From Scleromitrula shiraiana (taxonomy: Eukaryota > Ascomycota > Leotiomycetes > Helotiales > Sclerotiniaceae): a DNA stretch of 64,000 nucleotides. The DNA is taken from NCBI GenBank assembly GCA_028455995.1, contig JABELC010000012.1, positions 496,001 to 560,000 of the forward strand, written 5' to 3'. The notes below the pieces were generated by a model. The model was not told the DNA's origin and made no database searches. It saw nothing but the letters and a program-made list of their open reading frames with translations. Made by a program: the position numbers and the translations under genes. Shown piece by piece: positions 34,438 to 46,648 of this stretch; position 1 is the first letter of the stretch; every line of letters starts with the position of its first letter.

Positions 34438-35685
34438 GGGACATCCAACGCGCCTCATTCCCCAAACACACCATTCGCGCACGCGCCATCCTCCCGCCGC
34501 ATGCCCTACGCGGTTCATACAGCGAGAAAACAGATATATGGAACGTAACGCGATGTTGTATTATGATACATAACTACTAGTATGCGGAGGTTGCGGAGAT
34601 GGCGGGGAAAAGATATATACTAGTGTAGTATATGAAAATGATAATGATAATGGAGAAAGTATCATATCATATCACATCATATAGCCTGCCAGAGAGATAT
34701 ATAGAAGATGTTATAATACTAATAACCTAAGAACTTCAAGTTATTAGGAAAAGAAGGAAAACTTGAAGGAAAACTTGAAGAAATATAAATATAAAGACTC
34801 GGAATATACTACTAGTAGTACTAGTAGTAGTAGGAGAGATTTTGTTTACTAGTAGAAAAATTATTAAAATAAGAGATATGAGAAACTTGAAAGAGTATTA
34901 CTAGTAGTATGTAAAAATGATAATAAAAAATATATATATATAACTGAAAGATATTTACTAGTTAAAAAATCATCAAAATAAAAAATAAAAATTAAACGAA
35001 AAGGACTCCGAGTCGGATATAAAAATAATAGTAATAAAAAGAGTGTCAGTGTATATGGATATTCGGAGGCGTCGACTCGAAGATCATGAGGGAATTGCCA
35101 GGGAGGAAGAGCCTGAGATTGCGAGAAAAGATCAAAGAGATAGATGTGAAAGTAAGCATTGGCAACAATAGACTCAAAGAAAAGAAAAGAAAAGACCCAA
35201 AAAGAAAAACAAGCCGCTTCCTCTTTAATTCCGGACAGCAAACCTGAAGGATGCCAGTTTGATGGATATGAGGAGGTTAGGAGAGCGAGGGCGAAACACG
35301 GGTTGAGGAGGAGGAGGAACCTTGGGGGGACAAGGCTGAGGGGAAGTTTTTTCATTGATTTATTTTTGTGTTTGTGTTTGCGTTTGTATTTGTATATGTA
35401 TATGGTGCATCTATCCAATCTTATTGTACATACATACAGTAGCGAGCAAGCTAGCAAGCAAGCAAGCAAGCAGTGATTCAAAAGAACTATATCTTTCAAG
35501 ATATCATGTGCCAGAACTTTTTTCAATTTATAAAGTGTATGAAGTATTGGTGAAGTGAAAATGCTTCTATTTATTGGGGTATTTGTTTATTTAATTTAGT
35601 TTAGTTTAATTTCGAATCAGTGTGTACGTATATCTAACCGGCCCAGTGATGATTCCCATCCCCATCCCTTTCCCCACCCCCAAAC

Positions 35686-38600
35686 TCAAGATCTCTCCCC
35701 CTCGACCACCGTCCCTGGAACCTCCTGCCCCTCCTCCACCTGCCCCGCATGAAGCAACTCCCCCAAATCCGGCGTCTTCCCCTCCACCACGCCCAACGCC
35801 CCAAGATCCGCTACATTAGTATCCCCACCCCCCAGCAACGCAATACTACTAATAACATCCGCCGGTTCCAGCAAATGCCACCTCGCCAACGTCTGTTTGC
35901 TGCTCGCCCCCACCGTAACTGTAAATATATGGTCTTTAGGCAAATCGCTACTATTAAGCGAGCGGAACATATCCTCGTCTGTGAAATCGTCTCCTAGACA
36001 AATGGTAAATTCGGGGGGTTGACCGACTTCTTTGCCGTAAGAATCGACGAGTCGTTTTGCTATTTCTCCTTTGTTGATGAACGTTGGTCGGACTTCGAGG
36101 TTGGCTTTTCCGGTCATGACTTCTACGTCCCAGGCTTTACCGACTGTTGCTTGGAGTTCTTTTTGACAGGCTCGGGACATGCGTTCGCCGAGTTCGGGGT
36201 CTGAGGGTCGATAATGCCATGTCAGGGCGCAACGTTTTCGTTCTATGAATGAGCCTATTTTTTCAGTTAGCAAATTATCATTGATAGAATGGAGAATAAT
36301 ATCCTACCAGGTGTCTTTTCAGTATATTTTTGAAAACATTCCATAACTTCCTTTTGCCAACCCATATCATACGTTTCCGCCAAATTTTCCCATTCAGTAC
36401 TTCCCGGATGACGCATGAAACTACCATGTTCGGCACTGAAACCCAATTCTGGAATATGACCTAAATGTTGACCTAAAAATTCTTGGTCTCTACCACTAAT
36501 GATCCAGATAGAATTTTTAGGATCAGCTGCAAGTGCTTCAAGAGTACGGAATAATTTGTCCGATGGTAAAGCAGCAGCTGGATCCTTGACGATTGGAGTA
36601 AGAGTTCCATCATAATCGAACATGAATAATCTCTTTTTAGCAGCTCTATATTGAATTAACATAGCAGCTTTGTCGAGTAAAGGTGTTGTAAATGAGTGAG
36701 GATTGGAGCTTAAAGTTGTGAGGACTTTTCGAATGAGGCTCTTAGTCCAATTTTGAATATCATTCTTGAAAATGTAATCAGATAATTGTTGATGTAAAAC
36801 TGATTTCTTTTCAGAACTCATCTCCAATGCGGATTTGATGTTTGTTGCAACTGTTGTCATATCCCATGGATTGATATGAATAGCCGATTCTAAAATCGCA
36901 GCAGATCCAGAAAATTCTGAAATGATCAATGGACCATGAGTTTCCTTTTGACAAACAACATATTCCAAGCTTGTTGTATTCATTCCATCGCGTACACTAG
37001 TGATTAAACCAACATCTGCAACTCGAAGAAGAGCTAGATATTCTTCTTGAGAGAGATATTGAGGATAATGTTGAACAGGCGAAAAGCTCAATGAACCATA
37101 AAGTCCGTTAATTCTTGACACGAGTTCGGCCACGTTATTGGCGATTTTGTTTCCTGAATCTTCTCTTTCTTCTTCGACACTAGTTGGACTAGTTACTTGA
37201 ACCAGAACAACCTTCTCCCTCCATTCTGGGTATAATTCCAAGAAACGTTCAAATGCCATAAGCTTTTGTGCAACTCCTCTAACACTATCCAAACGATCTC
37301 TTCCAACAATGATCTTTTTACCCTTGTATAATTCTCGTAATGCTGCAACTTTTCCATCAATAGCTGGATCATCAAATGCGAGTTTCTCAACATTTCTCGC
37401 ATCGATACCGATAGGGAAAGCTGCCACAGTACATCTTGCGCCATATGCTTCAACACCAGCTGCTGTTGAAGGAAATCCAAGAATTCGAGTACAACAAGAA
37501 TTGAAGTGTCGAGTATAACTGAATGCTTGTAATCCAACCAAATTTGCGCCTAAAACACCCTCAAGAATATCCTTTCGTCTTGGTAGACATCGAAGAAATT
37601 CGCTACTAGGAAATGGAATATGTAGATAGAAAACAATATACATATGTGGTACTCGTTGTCGTAACATGCTGGGCAAAAGGAGTAGATGATAATCATGAAT
37701 CATAACAACATCACCCGGTTTGTAAATTTCCAAGATTCGATTCGCGAACATTTGATTCATTCGATAATAATCTGCCCATGATTGTCGTTCAGATCGTCCG
37801 TTTGTAGGTTCGTGTTGTTTGTAATGGAATAGGGTGTATAACTCGTGCTCGGCGAATCGTCTCCATCTTGATTGATCTTTCAAGCAAAGAGTACCATCTT
37901 TACTCATATCAGCCTCATCACTCAACCAAACCGGAACTGTTTTTCCAAGCTTATCATTTGACAACTGTTTTTCGAGTCTTTGTCTATCTTCTTTTGTAAC
38001 GAAAACACCCTCTGCTTCGGTAGGCTGAGGTGGTAAAGTGACTCCATCAACAGGTATTGGTGCCGAACTTTTATTAAGAGGTTGTCTACTAACTGCTGGC
38101 GGATTGGAGAAAGGTTGTCCCCCAAGAGGTGGTGTATCGGGAGGTGTAAGATCTTCTACCGGATTAATTTCCCCAGTCCAGCCAACAAGTGTATGATTCC
38201 ATGATGATTTATCGGAGGCAAGGAATTTAAAGGAATCGAATTGAGCAGAACCGCCATGTCTTTGGGACCATGACTATACAATTGTTAATACCAAAATCAC
38301 TTTTAGCTCAAAAATGCACTCACCCAATCTGCGCCTTTTCTATATTGTAATGAATGTTGGATACAAAATGTCGCAGATATAATTCCACCAGTCAAACCCA
38401 AAGATGGATGCGCAACTCGAGGATCATTATCAGAAAGTGAGTTCTGTCTTTCTCTGCCAGATAAGCTCATTCGTCGTAGAATTTCTTGGTTGGATAATGC
38501 GCCTGAAGCGGCTTCGGAAGGGGAATGTGCCATAGATATTGTATTCCTGAAGCCGTATGTAAAATAACTTTCTGGGCTACTATCTGTTGTCTTTGAGTTG

Positions 38601-38800
38601 TCGATATATTCCCCTAAACTTATGCCCGGAGTTACAGGTACGTTTGTATTTGAAGGACTGAAAACTGGATTTCGAGTGACTTGATGTTTTAGTGGTGGCG
38701 GTCGTCTTGGGGATAATGGTGTTGGTAATGGTAATGGCGATGGAGATTCAGTGAGCTCTTCGCGCTCGTCGATAATGAAAACGGACTTATTCTCTGCCAT
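35686..38800 (-). CDS. TPS2: Trehalose-6-phosphate phosphatase, Tps2 type (synthase-like plus phosphatase domains)
   Basis: Three minus-strand exons, 38800-38324, 38273-36308 and 36254-35686, give 1003 residues with phase-consistent joins. Tps2 removes phosphate from trehalose-6-phosphate in the cytosolic trehalose synthase complex. Residues 1-200 are Ser/Pro-rich and disordered. A GT20 synthase-like domain follows (HDYHLLLLPSMLR, FPIGID, GRDRLDSVRGV, DGMNTTSLEYV). The HAD phosphatase domain starts with the nucleophile motif DYDGT at 712-716 and has LGDDFTDEDMF downstream. The synthase-like domain reads DSVRGV where active Tps1/OtsA enzymes have a Lys in that loop, as expected of Tps2. STRE-like AGGGG/CCCCT words occur upstream (38972, 39322), consistent with stress control but weak on their own. 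Confidence 0.94.
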
Positions 38801-41800
38801 GATTAAATGTGAGTGATGAACTTATTAAAATGGATCAAATTGGTAATGGAAGTAATTGAAAGGAAGTGCAAAGTATGTAAGTAAATGCAGAAGGTTTATT
38901 GATAGAGAAATGATGAGTGAATAGTGAATAGTGAGATGGAGTTGATTGTGGGATGAATGGATACGTGATGGAGGGGTAAATAGAGGGAAATAGAGGTAAA
39001 TAGAAGTACAAGAGCTTGTACTTGGAATAAACGTGTGAAAATGGAAGAAGATTTGTGGAAGATGATTTAAAAGCAAGCAATATGGAAAAGATATGGAAAA
39101 GATTCTTGGTAGAAATGGTAGAAATGGTAGAAATGGGATTGGTGAGAAGTTCTTCATCCGAATCTATTTCCAAATCTATTCTGCTGATGGTGTTGTCCAT
39201 CAAAGGTATACACTTTCATCTGTTTCTTTTCTCATGTCGTACCTGACGTAATTATTTATATATCATTTATATATCATTTATATCTTATTCGTTCCTTTAT
39301 TCCTTTCAATAAGTAAGAATTCCCCTTCAATCCTTTTGCTCGGTTCTTATTTCCTTTCGTCACCGGTTATATTTCTTATCTGGATGTGCCCCGCGATTGT
39401 ATAACAATTGTATAACGTTTGAATATTTCTATGGCGATTGGTTGTTTTATGTTGTTGTTGTTGTTTTATGTTGTTCTTTTTTGTTGTTATGTTGTGTTAC
39501 TGTCGTGGGTTGTATTTGAAGTTATTGTGAATGAAAATGGAAGTTTGAAATGATAGAGGAAACGATAGAAATGATAGAAATGATAGAAGAAATGATAGAA
39601 GATTCTATAGAACTAGAGATGGGGAAATATAAGAAAAGAAGACTAAAAATATCAAGGAACTTGGTAGTTGGAAAAAGATACTATAGTAGTTCATATGAAA
39701 TATTTTATCCACTTCCCTCCTCCACCCACCATAGTTCCCCACCATAATAAGTTCTATGCGTACTTGGCCCAGGTATACTAGAACTATTGGAAATTTGGTG
39801 TTTACTATACTCGAGTACTATATAAATTTATTAACTTGATACTTTCCTATGTACTTATTAGTTAATTATTAGTATTTATAGAATGAGTCAAATTAAATAG
39901 AAGCTATACTAAAAATATACTAAAAAGATACCAAAAAGATATCAAGATTTTAATTTTACATTCAGTTTATATACGAATATAAGGAAAATTATATGAATTA
40001 CAAATTGGGATGTTTTAATTGGAATTTATATCATCGCAATCCTTATATTGTATATATTGTATTGCTACTTTACTGTACTCTACTCTACTCTACTTCATAG
40101 ATGACCGAGGACAACTCCTTCTATTTAGATTGACATATATCATGGTAATTCAAGTTATTCTCTCACAATACCAAACCACCTCATTTCTCATCCAAAATCC
40201 CCTTTCATCCTCTTTCCTTTAACCAAATACTATCCCTTAACCATATACTATCCCTTATCCATATACTATCCCTTATCAAATAATCAAGTTCAATCCAATC
40301 CTCATTTACCTAAATATACTATACCGTCCTGTACAACTAAACTAAACTACACTACTACACATGCATAAAAGTTCTAGATTCCTTCCTCCCTACTAATCCC
40401 CTCCCCCCGGACCCGTCCATTCAAATATTCAATAGATTCGAAAACCTTTCCACTCCTATCTCATCTCAGCTCCACTCCATTCATTATTCATTCATTCATT
40501 CATTCATTCCATTCTATTCTATTATTCCACTTTCTTGGCAGTGGACCTTATATTGTATCTAGCTTCAAATGCACAATCCAATCCAATCCAATCCAATCCA
40601 ATCCAATACAATATAGTTTCCACACAGCACAATCGAGATAGATATGGGGTATCCCATACATCTATCTACACTCACCGATATTATTCCCTCCCTCTCCCTA
40701 TCCCTATCGCTCTCACAACCAAACGCGCACGACACACCCAATACAACAGGGGATCTAAAACTCTATTCATCCTTCCAATCCTTCCCCATTCCATATTCCA
40801 TATCTTGCATACATTCCCTCACCGATATTTACAGCTTCCTACTAGTAGGCAAATTTCCGTATATAACTCCGGTCTTATTATACTATACCGACTAGTACTA
40901 CCGTGTCTTACCCCACCATAAGTGTGTGGGGTACGTATACATATATATACATATATGTATATATGTTGTGTGTATATATATTTGATCCCTTGCAGTCCTA
41001 AAACTGAGGATTTGGTTATTCATAAGTGTACTGTGTACATTCTATCATTCCTTAATGATTAGGGGAGATTTACCTACTATTGAGTTATCTGAGGGCTTGA
41101 AGTTTTATTTAGTCGGCTGATTCCGTAATATTATCTTCCTCCTATTCTTTTAGTGATTTCACAAACATCAGTTTTCTAGACCGTCGATTCGCATATATAT
41201 ATATATAAGAAATTGGATAATTTGCATCTGTTACCTTGTATTTATTAGTTCGATGAGTATCCTATTTATCGATAATGCCAGTAAACAGATTACGATCGCA
41301 GTTTTATGATATGTTATGATATGATATGATATAGCATTATAATGAATAACCAATTCCGATGAATTTACAACGTAGTTTTATCTTCTCATATATAGATATA
41401 TAGATATATAGATATAAATTATCCATATCATTCAAATCCAACTTGTTTAATAATTCATCTAAGATTGATTCTCTACCTCCGAGTCCTCTAACAATTGCAT
41501 TCAATACATACATGGATCTCTATTGCGTCTCGATATATCGATCCCTTCATATTCTATATATTCTATATATTCTATAGATCTCTACGAGAAAAGGACAGAA
41601 TATCGCGATTCCTCTGCTGCATTCTACACATATTGCTCTTTCTATCATGATGGAAATTGTAGATTAGATGGAAATTGTAGATTAGATGGAAATTGTAGAT
41701 TAGATGGTAATGCTTGAGCTCAGCTGTATGACTAATAAGCATGTTACCAAGAATTACGCCGTGCGCGGCGCTAGGCTTCGTTTCTGATATCGCTGATATG

Positions 41801-42154
41801 TATATATGATATGTATATGTATATGTATAAAAGATGGGAATGGGAATTTGTTTGTTTCACTTGAATCCGTGATCTAAGTTTTTTTTTTTTTTTTCTTTTT
41901 TTTCTTTTTCTCGAACATGTGATGAATTATTGCGCTTTTGTCTATTCTTTCCTTTCTTTTCATTTACTTTACCCCCGAACGAACCAACAAATTCACATAA
42001 ATAGTTCTAGACTCGTCCCCATCGTGTATTATTTTCCGCACTCTGGTTCAAGTTGGCCTCCACAACTATCCTCTATCTCCACCCCCGACAAGTCTCCCTC
42101 TGTCTACCTTATCGACACTAGTGGCTTCACTTCCACACGCTCTGTGTCACCATA
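38801..42154. other. 3.35-kb divergent spacer full of microsatellites
   Basis: Lies between the divergent starts of TPS2 (minus) and the gene at 42155 (plus). It contains AGAAATGGT repeats (about 39111-39136), AAATGATAG-type repeats (39545-39600), ATTC repeats (40480-40520), AATCC repeats (40573-40606), TATA-rich runs (40940-40980 and 41395-41415), an 18-bp repeat (41649-41707) and a 16-T run (41879-41894). No gene is supported. It probably carries the TPS2 promoter. Confidence 0.6.
41649..41707. repeat. 18-bp tandem repeat, 3.3 copies
   Basis: Three perfect copies of GATGGAAATTGTAGATTA are followed by GATGG. It translates to DGNCRL repeats in one frame, but the frame is short and lacks coding context. 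Confidence 0.85.
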
Positions 42155-43489
42155 ATGCCGCGTTCCCGCCGCCAGAAAAGAATCATGGCGGATGAATCGG
42201 CTCGGGTAATGCGGGGGGCGGGTATTGGGAGGGGGGAGGTGTTTTTACTTGTTGAATCTCTTACGAGGGAGAAGGAAATGGGGGAGGAGGAGGAGGGAAA
42301 GAAGGAGGATGGATTAGCCGAGCGTGTGAAAATAGCTCTTGAGAAATTCGACAAGATCACCCAGAAGATTATGGCTGAAATTTCTGCCATTGCTGAGAAG
42401 ATGAGAGAAATAGAGTCTTCTACTTTGAAAATGCGAAATGAAGAGGAAAATGAAAAGGAAAAGGGAAATGGCAATGGCAATGGCAAGAAAAAAGAAGAGA
42501 GAGAGACATCATCCACAACCATTGAAGAACCCACCCTAGAACCCCTCCACAACCACCAATACGCCACCTGGTGTGCGCTCTTCGAGCTGGTGTCGAGGAC
42601 GCCAGCTGAGCGGCAAAAGGGGCTGATTGGGTTTGTGGGGGCGTTGAGGGCGTTGGTGGTTCGGTACGAGGGTGGCGAGATGGGCAACGATGGAAAGCGG
42701 GAAGTGGTGAAGTACTATGGCATGGAATATTGGAGGCAGTTACCGGGGTTTGGATGGGGAACGAGGGATTTTTATAATGTTGGTTCGTTGGACTCCTGGC
42801 TGCTGCTCTTTTTGTTGTTTTTGGGCATTTCATTATATCATATTTATCTCATTTATCACATCCATCCATCCATCCACTCAATTCCAACATACACCGTAAA
42901 CGAACCAAAAACTAACCCACCGAAAGACGTCCACTCCCCCAGCCTCTCCCCCCTCGAAAAATCCTCCTACGAAAACCAAAACGCCTTCCTCGCCCAACTC
43001 TTCTCTACCGCCACTATAACCCCCCAGTTCAACGAAGATAAGTATGAGGTTTTTGATTTTTCGCTCTGGGCACTGTGGGTTTTTAGGGATGCTTTTGAGA
43101 GTTCTGCGGGGAGGAATTCCAGAGGAGTAGATTCGACAGGGAAAGAGAAAGGAAAAGAGAAAAGGAAAACAGCAAGAGGAGGAGACTTAGCGACGAGAGT
43201 AGCGTGTCACTGGTTTCGATATGCGAGCGAGCAGATATGGAGGAACGTGGTGGTGGAGAGACGGATGCCGGATCGTTTGGGGACGGGGGGGGATTTGTAT
43301 GAGGGGAGGGGGTGGGTGGGGTTTGGGAGGGAGAGGTGGAGCGTTTGGAAGGTGCGGTTGTTAGCTGTCTGTGATGATGTGGATGTGGGGGAGGATTCGG
43401 AGACGGGGAGGTTGGTGGCGGACGCCGTGCGGTGTATGGAGAGAGTTGAGAGGGGGGCAGGGGGGGGGGGGGTTGAATTGAGAAGGTAA
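42155..43489 (+). CDS. DUF3632-like fungal protein
   Basis: The frame is open from ATG 42155 to 43489 (444 residues if unspliced). The N-terminus is charged coiled coil (about residues 45-125). The conserved part resembles the DUF3632 family of filamentous fungi: YATWCALFELVSRTP, LPGFGWGTRDFYN, YENQNAFLAQL, FSLWALWVFRDAFE and ATRVACHWFRYASEQIW. A hydrophobic stretch (WLLLFLLFLGISLYHIYL) lies exactly where the family continues from GTRDFYN to the YENQNAF block. An acceptor CCCCCAG at 42942 with a CTAAC branch site 30 nt before it suggests that this stretch is an intron (about 42780-42942). I could not fix the donor; GT at 42789 would keep the frame but is weak. Function unknown. Confidence 0.6.
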   Translation: MPRSRRQKRIMADESARVMRGAGIGRGEVFLLVESLTREKEMGEEEEGKKEDGLAERVKIALEKFDKITQKIMAEISAIAEKMREIESSTLKMRNEEENEKEKGNGNGNGKKKEERETSSTTIEEPTLEPLHNHQYATWCALFELVSRTPAERQKGLIGFVGALRALVVRYEGGEMGNDGKREVVKYYGMEYWRQLPGFGWGTRDFYNVGSLDSWLLLFLLFLGISLYHIYLIYHIHPSIHSIPTYTVNEPKTNPPKDVHSPSLSPLEKSSYENQNAFLAQLFSTATITPQFNEDKYEVFDFSLWALWVFRDAFESSAGRNSRGVDSTGKEKGKEKRKTARGGDLATRVACHWFRYASEQIWRNVVVERRMPDRLGTGGDLYEGRGWVGFGRERWSVWKVRLLAVCDDVDVGEDSETGRLVADAVRCMERVERGAGGGGVELRR

Positions 43490-44970
43490 GTGGGAGGGGG
43501 GATGTTTGTTTGTTAGCATGGATGATAATGTTTTCATTGTATTATTCTCATTTATGTAATGGAGAGTTTCCAAATCCCAATTATTGATATCAGATATGAC
43601 TATATAGTTCTCCAATGTTAATATAAACAACATAACTCCTCAACGTGAATGTTACATTAACATTAATTAACATTTCAAATACGAGTACCACATATATCTA
43701 AACATCAGCATGGATGATCCATCCACAAGCTCTCGAACATTTCAACGTCCCTGCTAAAACCTTGGGGAAAGTACCAAGTTCACCACCAGATACGTCCAGT
43801 GTACGGTTGATGGGTGTTTGGAGTGGCGGGGATTGTGTGTGTGGTGATGGGGTTGGGGTAGAGGGGGTGTTTATGTAGGGTAATAGTTTTGATGGTGATG
43901 ATGGTGATAATGGTGATGATGTGGTGGTGGTGATGTGGTGGTGATTTATGGGAGAGTAGTGAGGTCGTGGGTTGAGAGGCTACTGAGTGTGTTTGGAGAG
44001 TTTGGTGGTGTTGGTAATGTTGCATCGTGGGAGTGAGCATCATGTGGAGGATGCGGGCAATGGGGGGTAGGATGGAAGGGGAGCGTGAGAGTTACGGATG
44101 GGAGTGGGGTGGGGTGGAGAGAATCGGGGAATAGTGGGATGGGGGAGGGGTCGGTGGGGAGGGATGTATGCTTAGGTTTGCGGGGAATTGTATATGATGA
44201 TTCTGTCGGTGATTACTGGGTTGTTTGTAATGGAATCGGATTTTATAATGAAAGAGAAAGAAACTAAATGAAAAGACAAAGTGCGGAAGATAGATTTAGT
44301 TGGTTATACCAGCTACGAGTAAGTTTGGTTGGGCAGAACAAATAACAATTGTATAGAGTTTCTCAAAGCTCGAATGCAAGTTACATGCAAAGTATAAGTG
44401 TTTCATAGCCCCTATTCTAGCAACACGTTATACATGCACCTCGATTTGTAACGAAAATCAACACATCAAATCTCAATCGACTTGACCACTAACTTCTGGA
44501 TTCAAAAATGCTAAAACCTACCTCTAGAAATGAATTATAGTATACATTGAGTATCTAAATCAATATCAGAAGATACAAAGTTTTAATCTAATTATATCAG
44601 ATAACTTTTCAATAAGCTTGTTCAAGATCAGAAGAAAACATAGATAGTCAATCATTAGCACCTCCCTGAATGGGGCAACATTCGACATTCACTCTTCCTC
44701 ACAGCCGCGCTCATCGAGCGTTTAACTTCCGATACAATCTCAAACATCCAAAGCTTCATCTTCTTCATCTTCTTCTTCTTCTTGAATATACCACCAAACC
44801 GACAACAAGTTCTTTCACAAACAATCATCCTCATAATGTCATCTACACAACCGTCTCAGCCGATGATGTCTTCTGATGCGAAATACCTACCTTATATATT
44901 TCACCTCTTGGGTAAGTGTCTTCCGCCTAGAATATACTACCGCAGCCTTGTCGATTAAAGTCTTCGATCC
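43490..44970. other. Spacer, no intact gene seen
   Basis: G-rich and GTGATG-repeat DNA (about 43850-43960), then AT-rich DNA. Frames inside are His/Ile/Thr repeats. A few coding-like residues upstream of 44971 may be decayed 5' sequence of the chitinase relic, but I cannot align them. Confidence 0.45.
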
Positions 44971-45685
44971 GCATTTGGTCCAGACAAGATCCTCTCCGCA
45001 GCTGTTCCGGGTTTGTCCCACGATATGCATGCTTTTGGCCCAGATAACATCGCAAAATTCGTACCCCATATGGATTTCATTAATATTATGACGTATGATT
45101 TGATGACACTTGGAGATCCTGTTACAAAGCATCATGCTGCGGTCAAAGACTCACTCAAAGCTGTTGATAATATCTTGCAAATGGAGTTCCGCGCGAGAAA
45201 GCGATTCTAGGCTTTGCATTTTATTACAAGTTTTTCAGAGTGGCTCCACTCACAAAACGTAAACGTTCAGCACGCGATCCGATCGGCGTAGCTACTTTAA
45301 AAATGGAAGATGCTACTGTGCAAGTGGAAGATTCAAATACAGAGAAAAACTAGAAACATGGGGTGCATACGTTTGGAGTAAAGGTCCTCCAACCCCCGTC
45401 GCAACATCTTTCCAACGAGCCATAGCACCCGAACAATGTGATGACCGTCACACAGATCACTGCTTTCTAGATGAAAAGGCTAATATCTTTTGGACATGGG
45501 AAACACCAGAGACGATCATCAAGAAGTTTAGCAACACAATGGGACAGCGAGGCCTGGGTGGTGTGTTTTCTTGAGAGCTGGGTGGTGACTCGAAAGATTG
45601 GAGTCATCTTATTGCACTCAATGGTGCGGTTAGAGCTGCGCTCTCTACGGGAGCAGAAGAGCTGGATGTGCATGATGAGGTTTAA
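44971..45685 (+). pseudogene. GH18 chitinase relic, 5'-truncated and frame-broken
   Basis: Clear glycoside hydrolase family 18 sequence begins at 44971 (AFGPDKILSAAVPGLS), with MDFINIMTYDLM typical of the TIM-barrel strand after the catalytic site. A frameshift near 45178 moves to NGVPREKAILGFAFYYKFF. A second shift near 45345, at an A5 run, moves to LETWGAYVW and then FLDEKANIFWTWETPETI. In GGVFS-stop-ELGGDS a TGA (45572-45574) stands where GH18 enzymes have Trp. The end, at TAA 45683-45685, looks natural. The catalytic DxxDxDxE motif should lie 5' of 44971 and is absent. Intact members hydrolyse chitin. Two frameshifts, one nonsense codon and the missing 5' part make this a pseudogene, unless the shifts are assembly errors. 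Confidence 0.85.
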
Positions 45686-46648
45686 TTTAATAGGGACTAG
45701 ATTGTATCATATCGTGGTAATATTTTAAATGAATTTATCATTTAAGGCTCAAAAACAAAGTGACTGATTGAATGAACCAACTCTCACCATGAGAAAACAA
45801 GAATGTATTGATTCTTGATGAACTGCCGTCATATTTCAGTGTTTTATTAACAATGATTTATTTGAGGTTGTGTTGTTTATCTCAGTCGCAAACAACCAAA
45901 TAGTCTCATCTGATATTAATAGCCTATTTTCCCTCATTGTCTGGCCTTCATCATCTCTAATATACTTACATTTGAAAAATAACGTCTTTTTTGTCGAGTT
46001 GCTGATAGTATTCACTCTTAAAGGACGAGTAGATCAGTTTATAGTCCCAAAACAGAGAATTTCTTTCACCTACGTCGCTGATTTAAGATCTACATACTAG
46101 TATTCACTACTATAAATCAATACTAGCCATTTACAAAACTACGCCACGATTCCCTTGGGAAACCTTGGTAAAGTTGCTTCATAACAGGACTCTGCCCTGC
46201 AGATAAAAAAGAGACACCTGTACTGTTTCCAAACGTAATGTTAAGGAAGGGAGATGGAAAGAGCCCTCTTTTCTTGACAAATATCGGTGGACTCATATAC
46301 CCAAGGTTATTATACTAGGCTCTTGGTGAAGGGAAAGAAAGGGAAGTGTTTTTCGTGTTCTTTTTTCTAGGGAGTCTAATAATAAGGACCTCTCTAGAAT
46401 AAAAGGTTTACATGGTTTATTAGCTAGGAATTAAGGAAATGAATACGTCGTGCTTTGACTCTTACCTACTTAGGTACTCGATATGTCTATACATTACGTA
46501 TTGTGAAAAAAAAAACATTTTTCTGTGAATGAAATGCATGATTTCCCGCCGACTTTTACATACGTAATAATGAGCGAGTATATTCTGATATATGATTCTT
46601 ATTTGAATCTAAACATATCAAAATGTAAACACATCACCGCCCCACACC
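45686..46648. other. AT-rich spacer
   Basis: No gene or repeat that I can support. It lies 3' of both the chitinase relic and the ABCG transporter gene. Confidence 0.5.

Larger units (their letters stand above)
32091..35685. other. Long spacer 3' of TPS2 with a GC-rich island
   Basis: 3.6 kb without a gene that I can support. 33540-34090 is clearly GC-richer than its surroundings (many CCGCGG and CGACG-type words). 34173-34228 is a heptamer repeat, 34418-34437 a C-run, and 34580-35600 is very AT-rich low-complexity DNA. Frames such as 33548-34000 (minus) and 34864-35526 (minus) lack an ATG start or are low-complexity. Confidence 0.5.

Noticed and set aside
34864..35526. 220-residue minus-strand frame downstream of TPS2
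   Set aside because: Leu/Phe/Ser/Tyr low-complexity translation of AT-rich repeat DNA, with an unconvincing start and no domain.
40535..40921. 128-residue plus-strand frame
   Set aside because: Includes translated AATCC microsatellite and Tyr/Ile/Pro-rich low-complexity sequence.
42127..42833. Minus-strand frames of 137-186 residues
   Set aside because: Antisense shadows of the DUF3632-like gene.
43780..44043. 87-residue His/Ile/Thr-rich minus-strand frame
   Set aside because: Translation of a GTGATG-type repeat.
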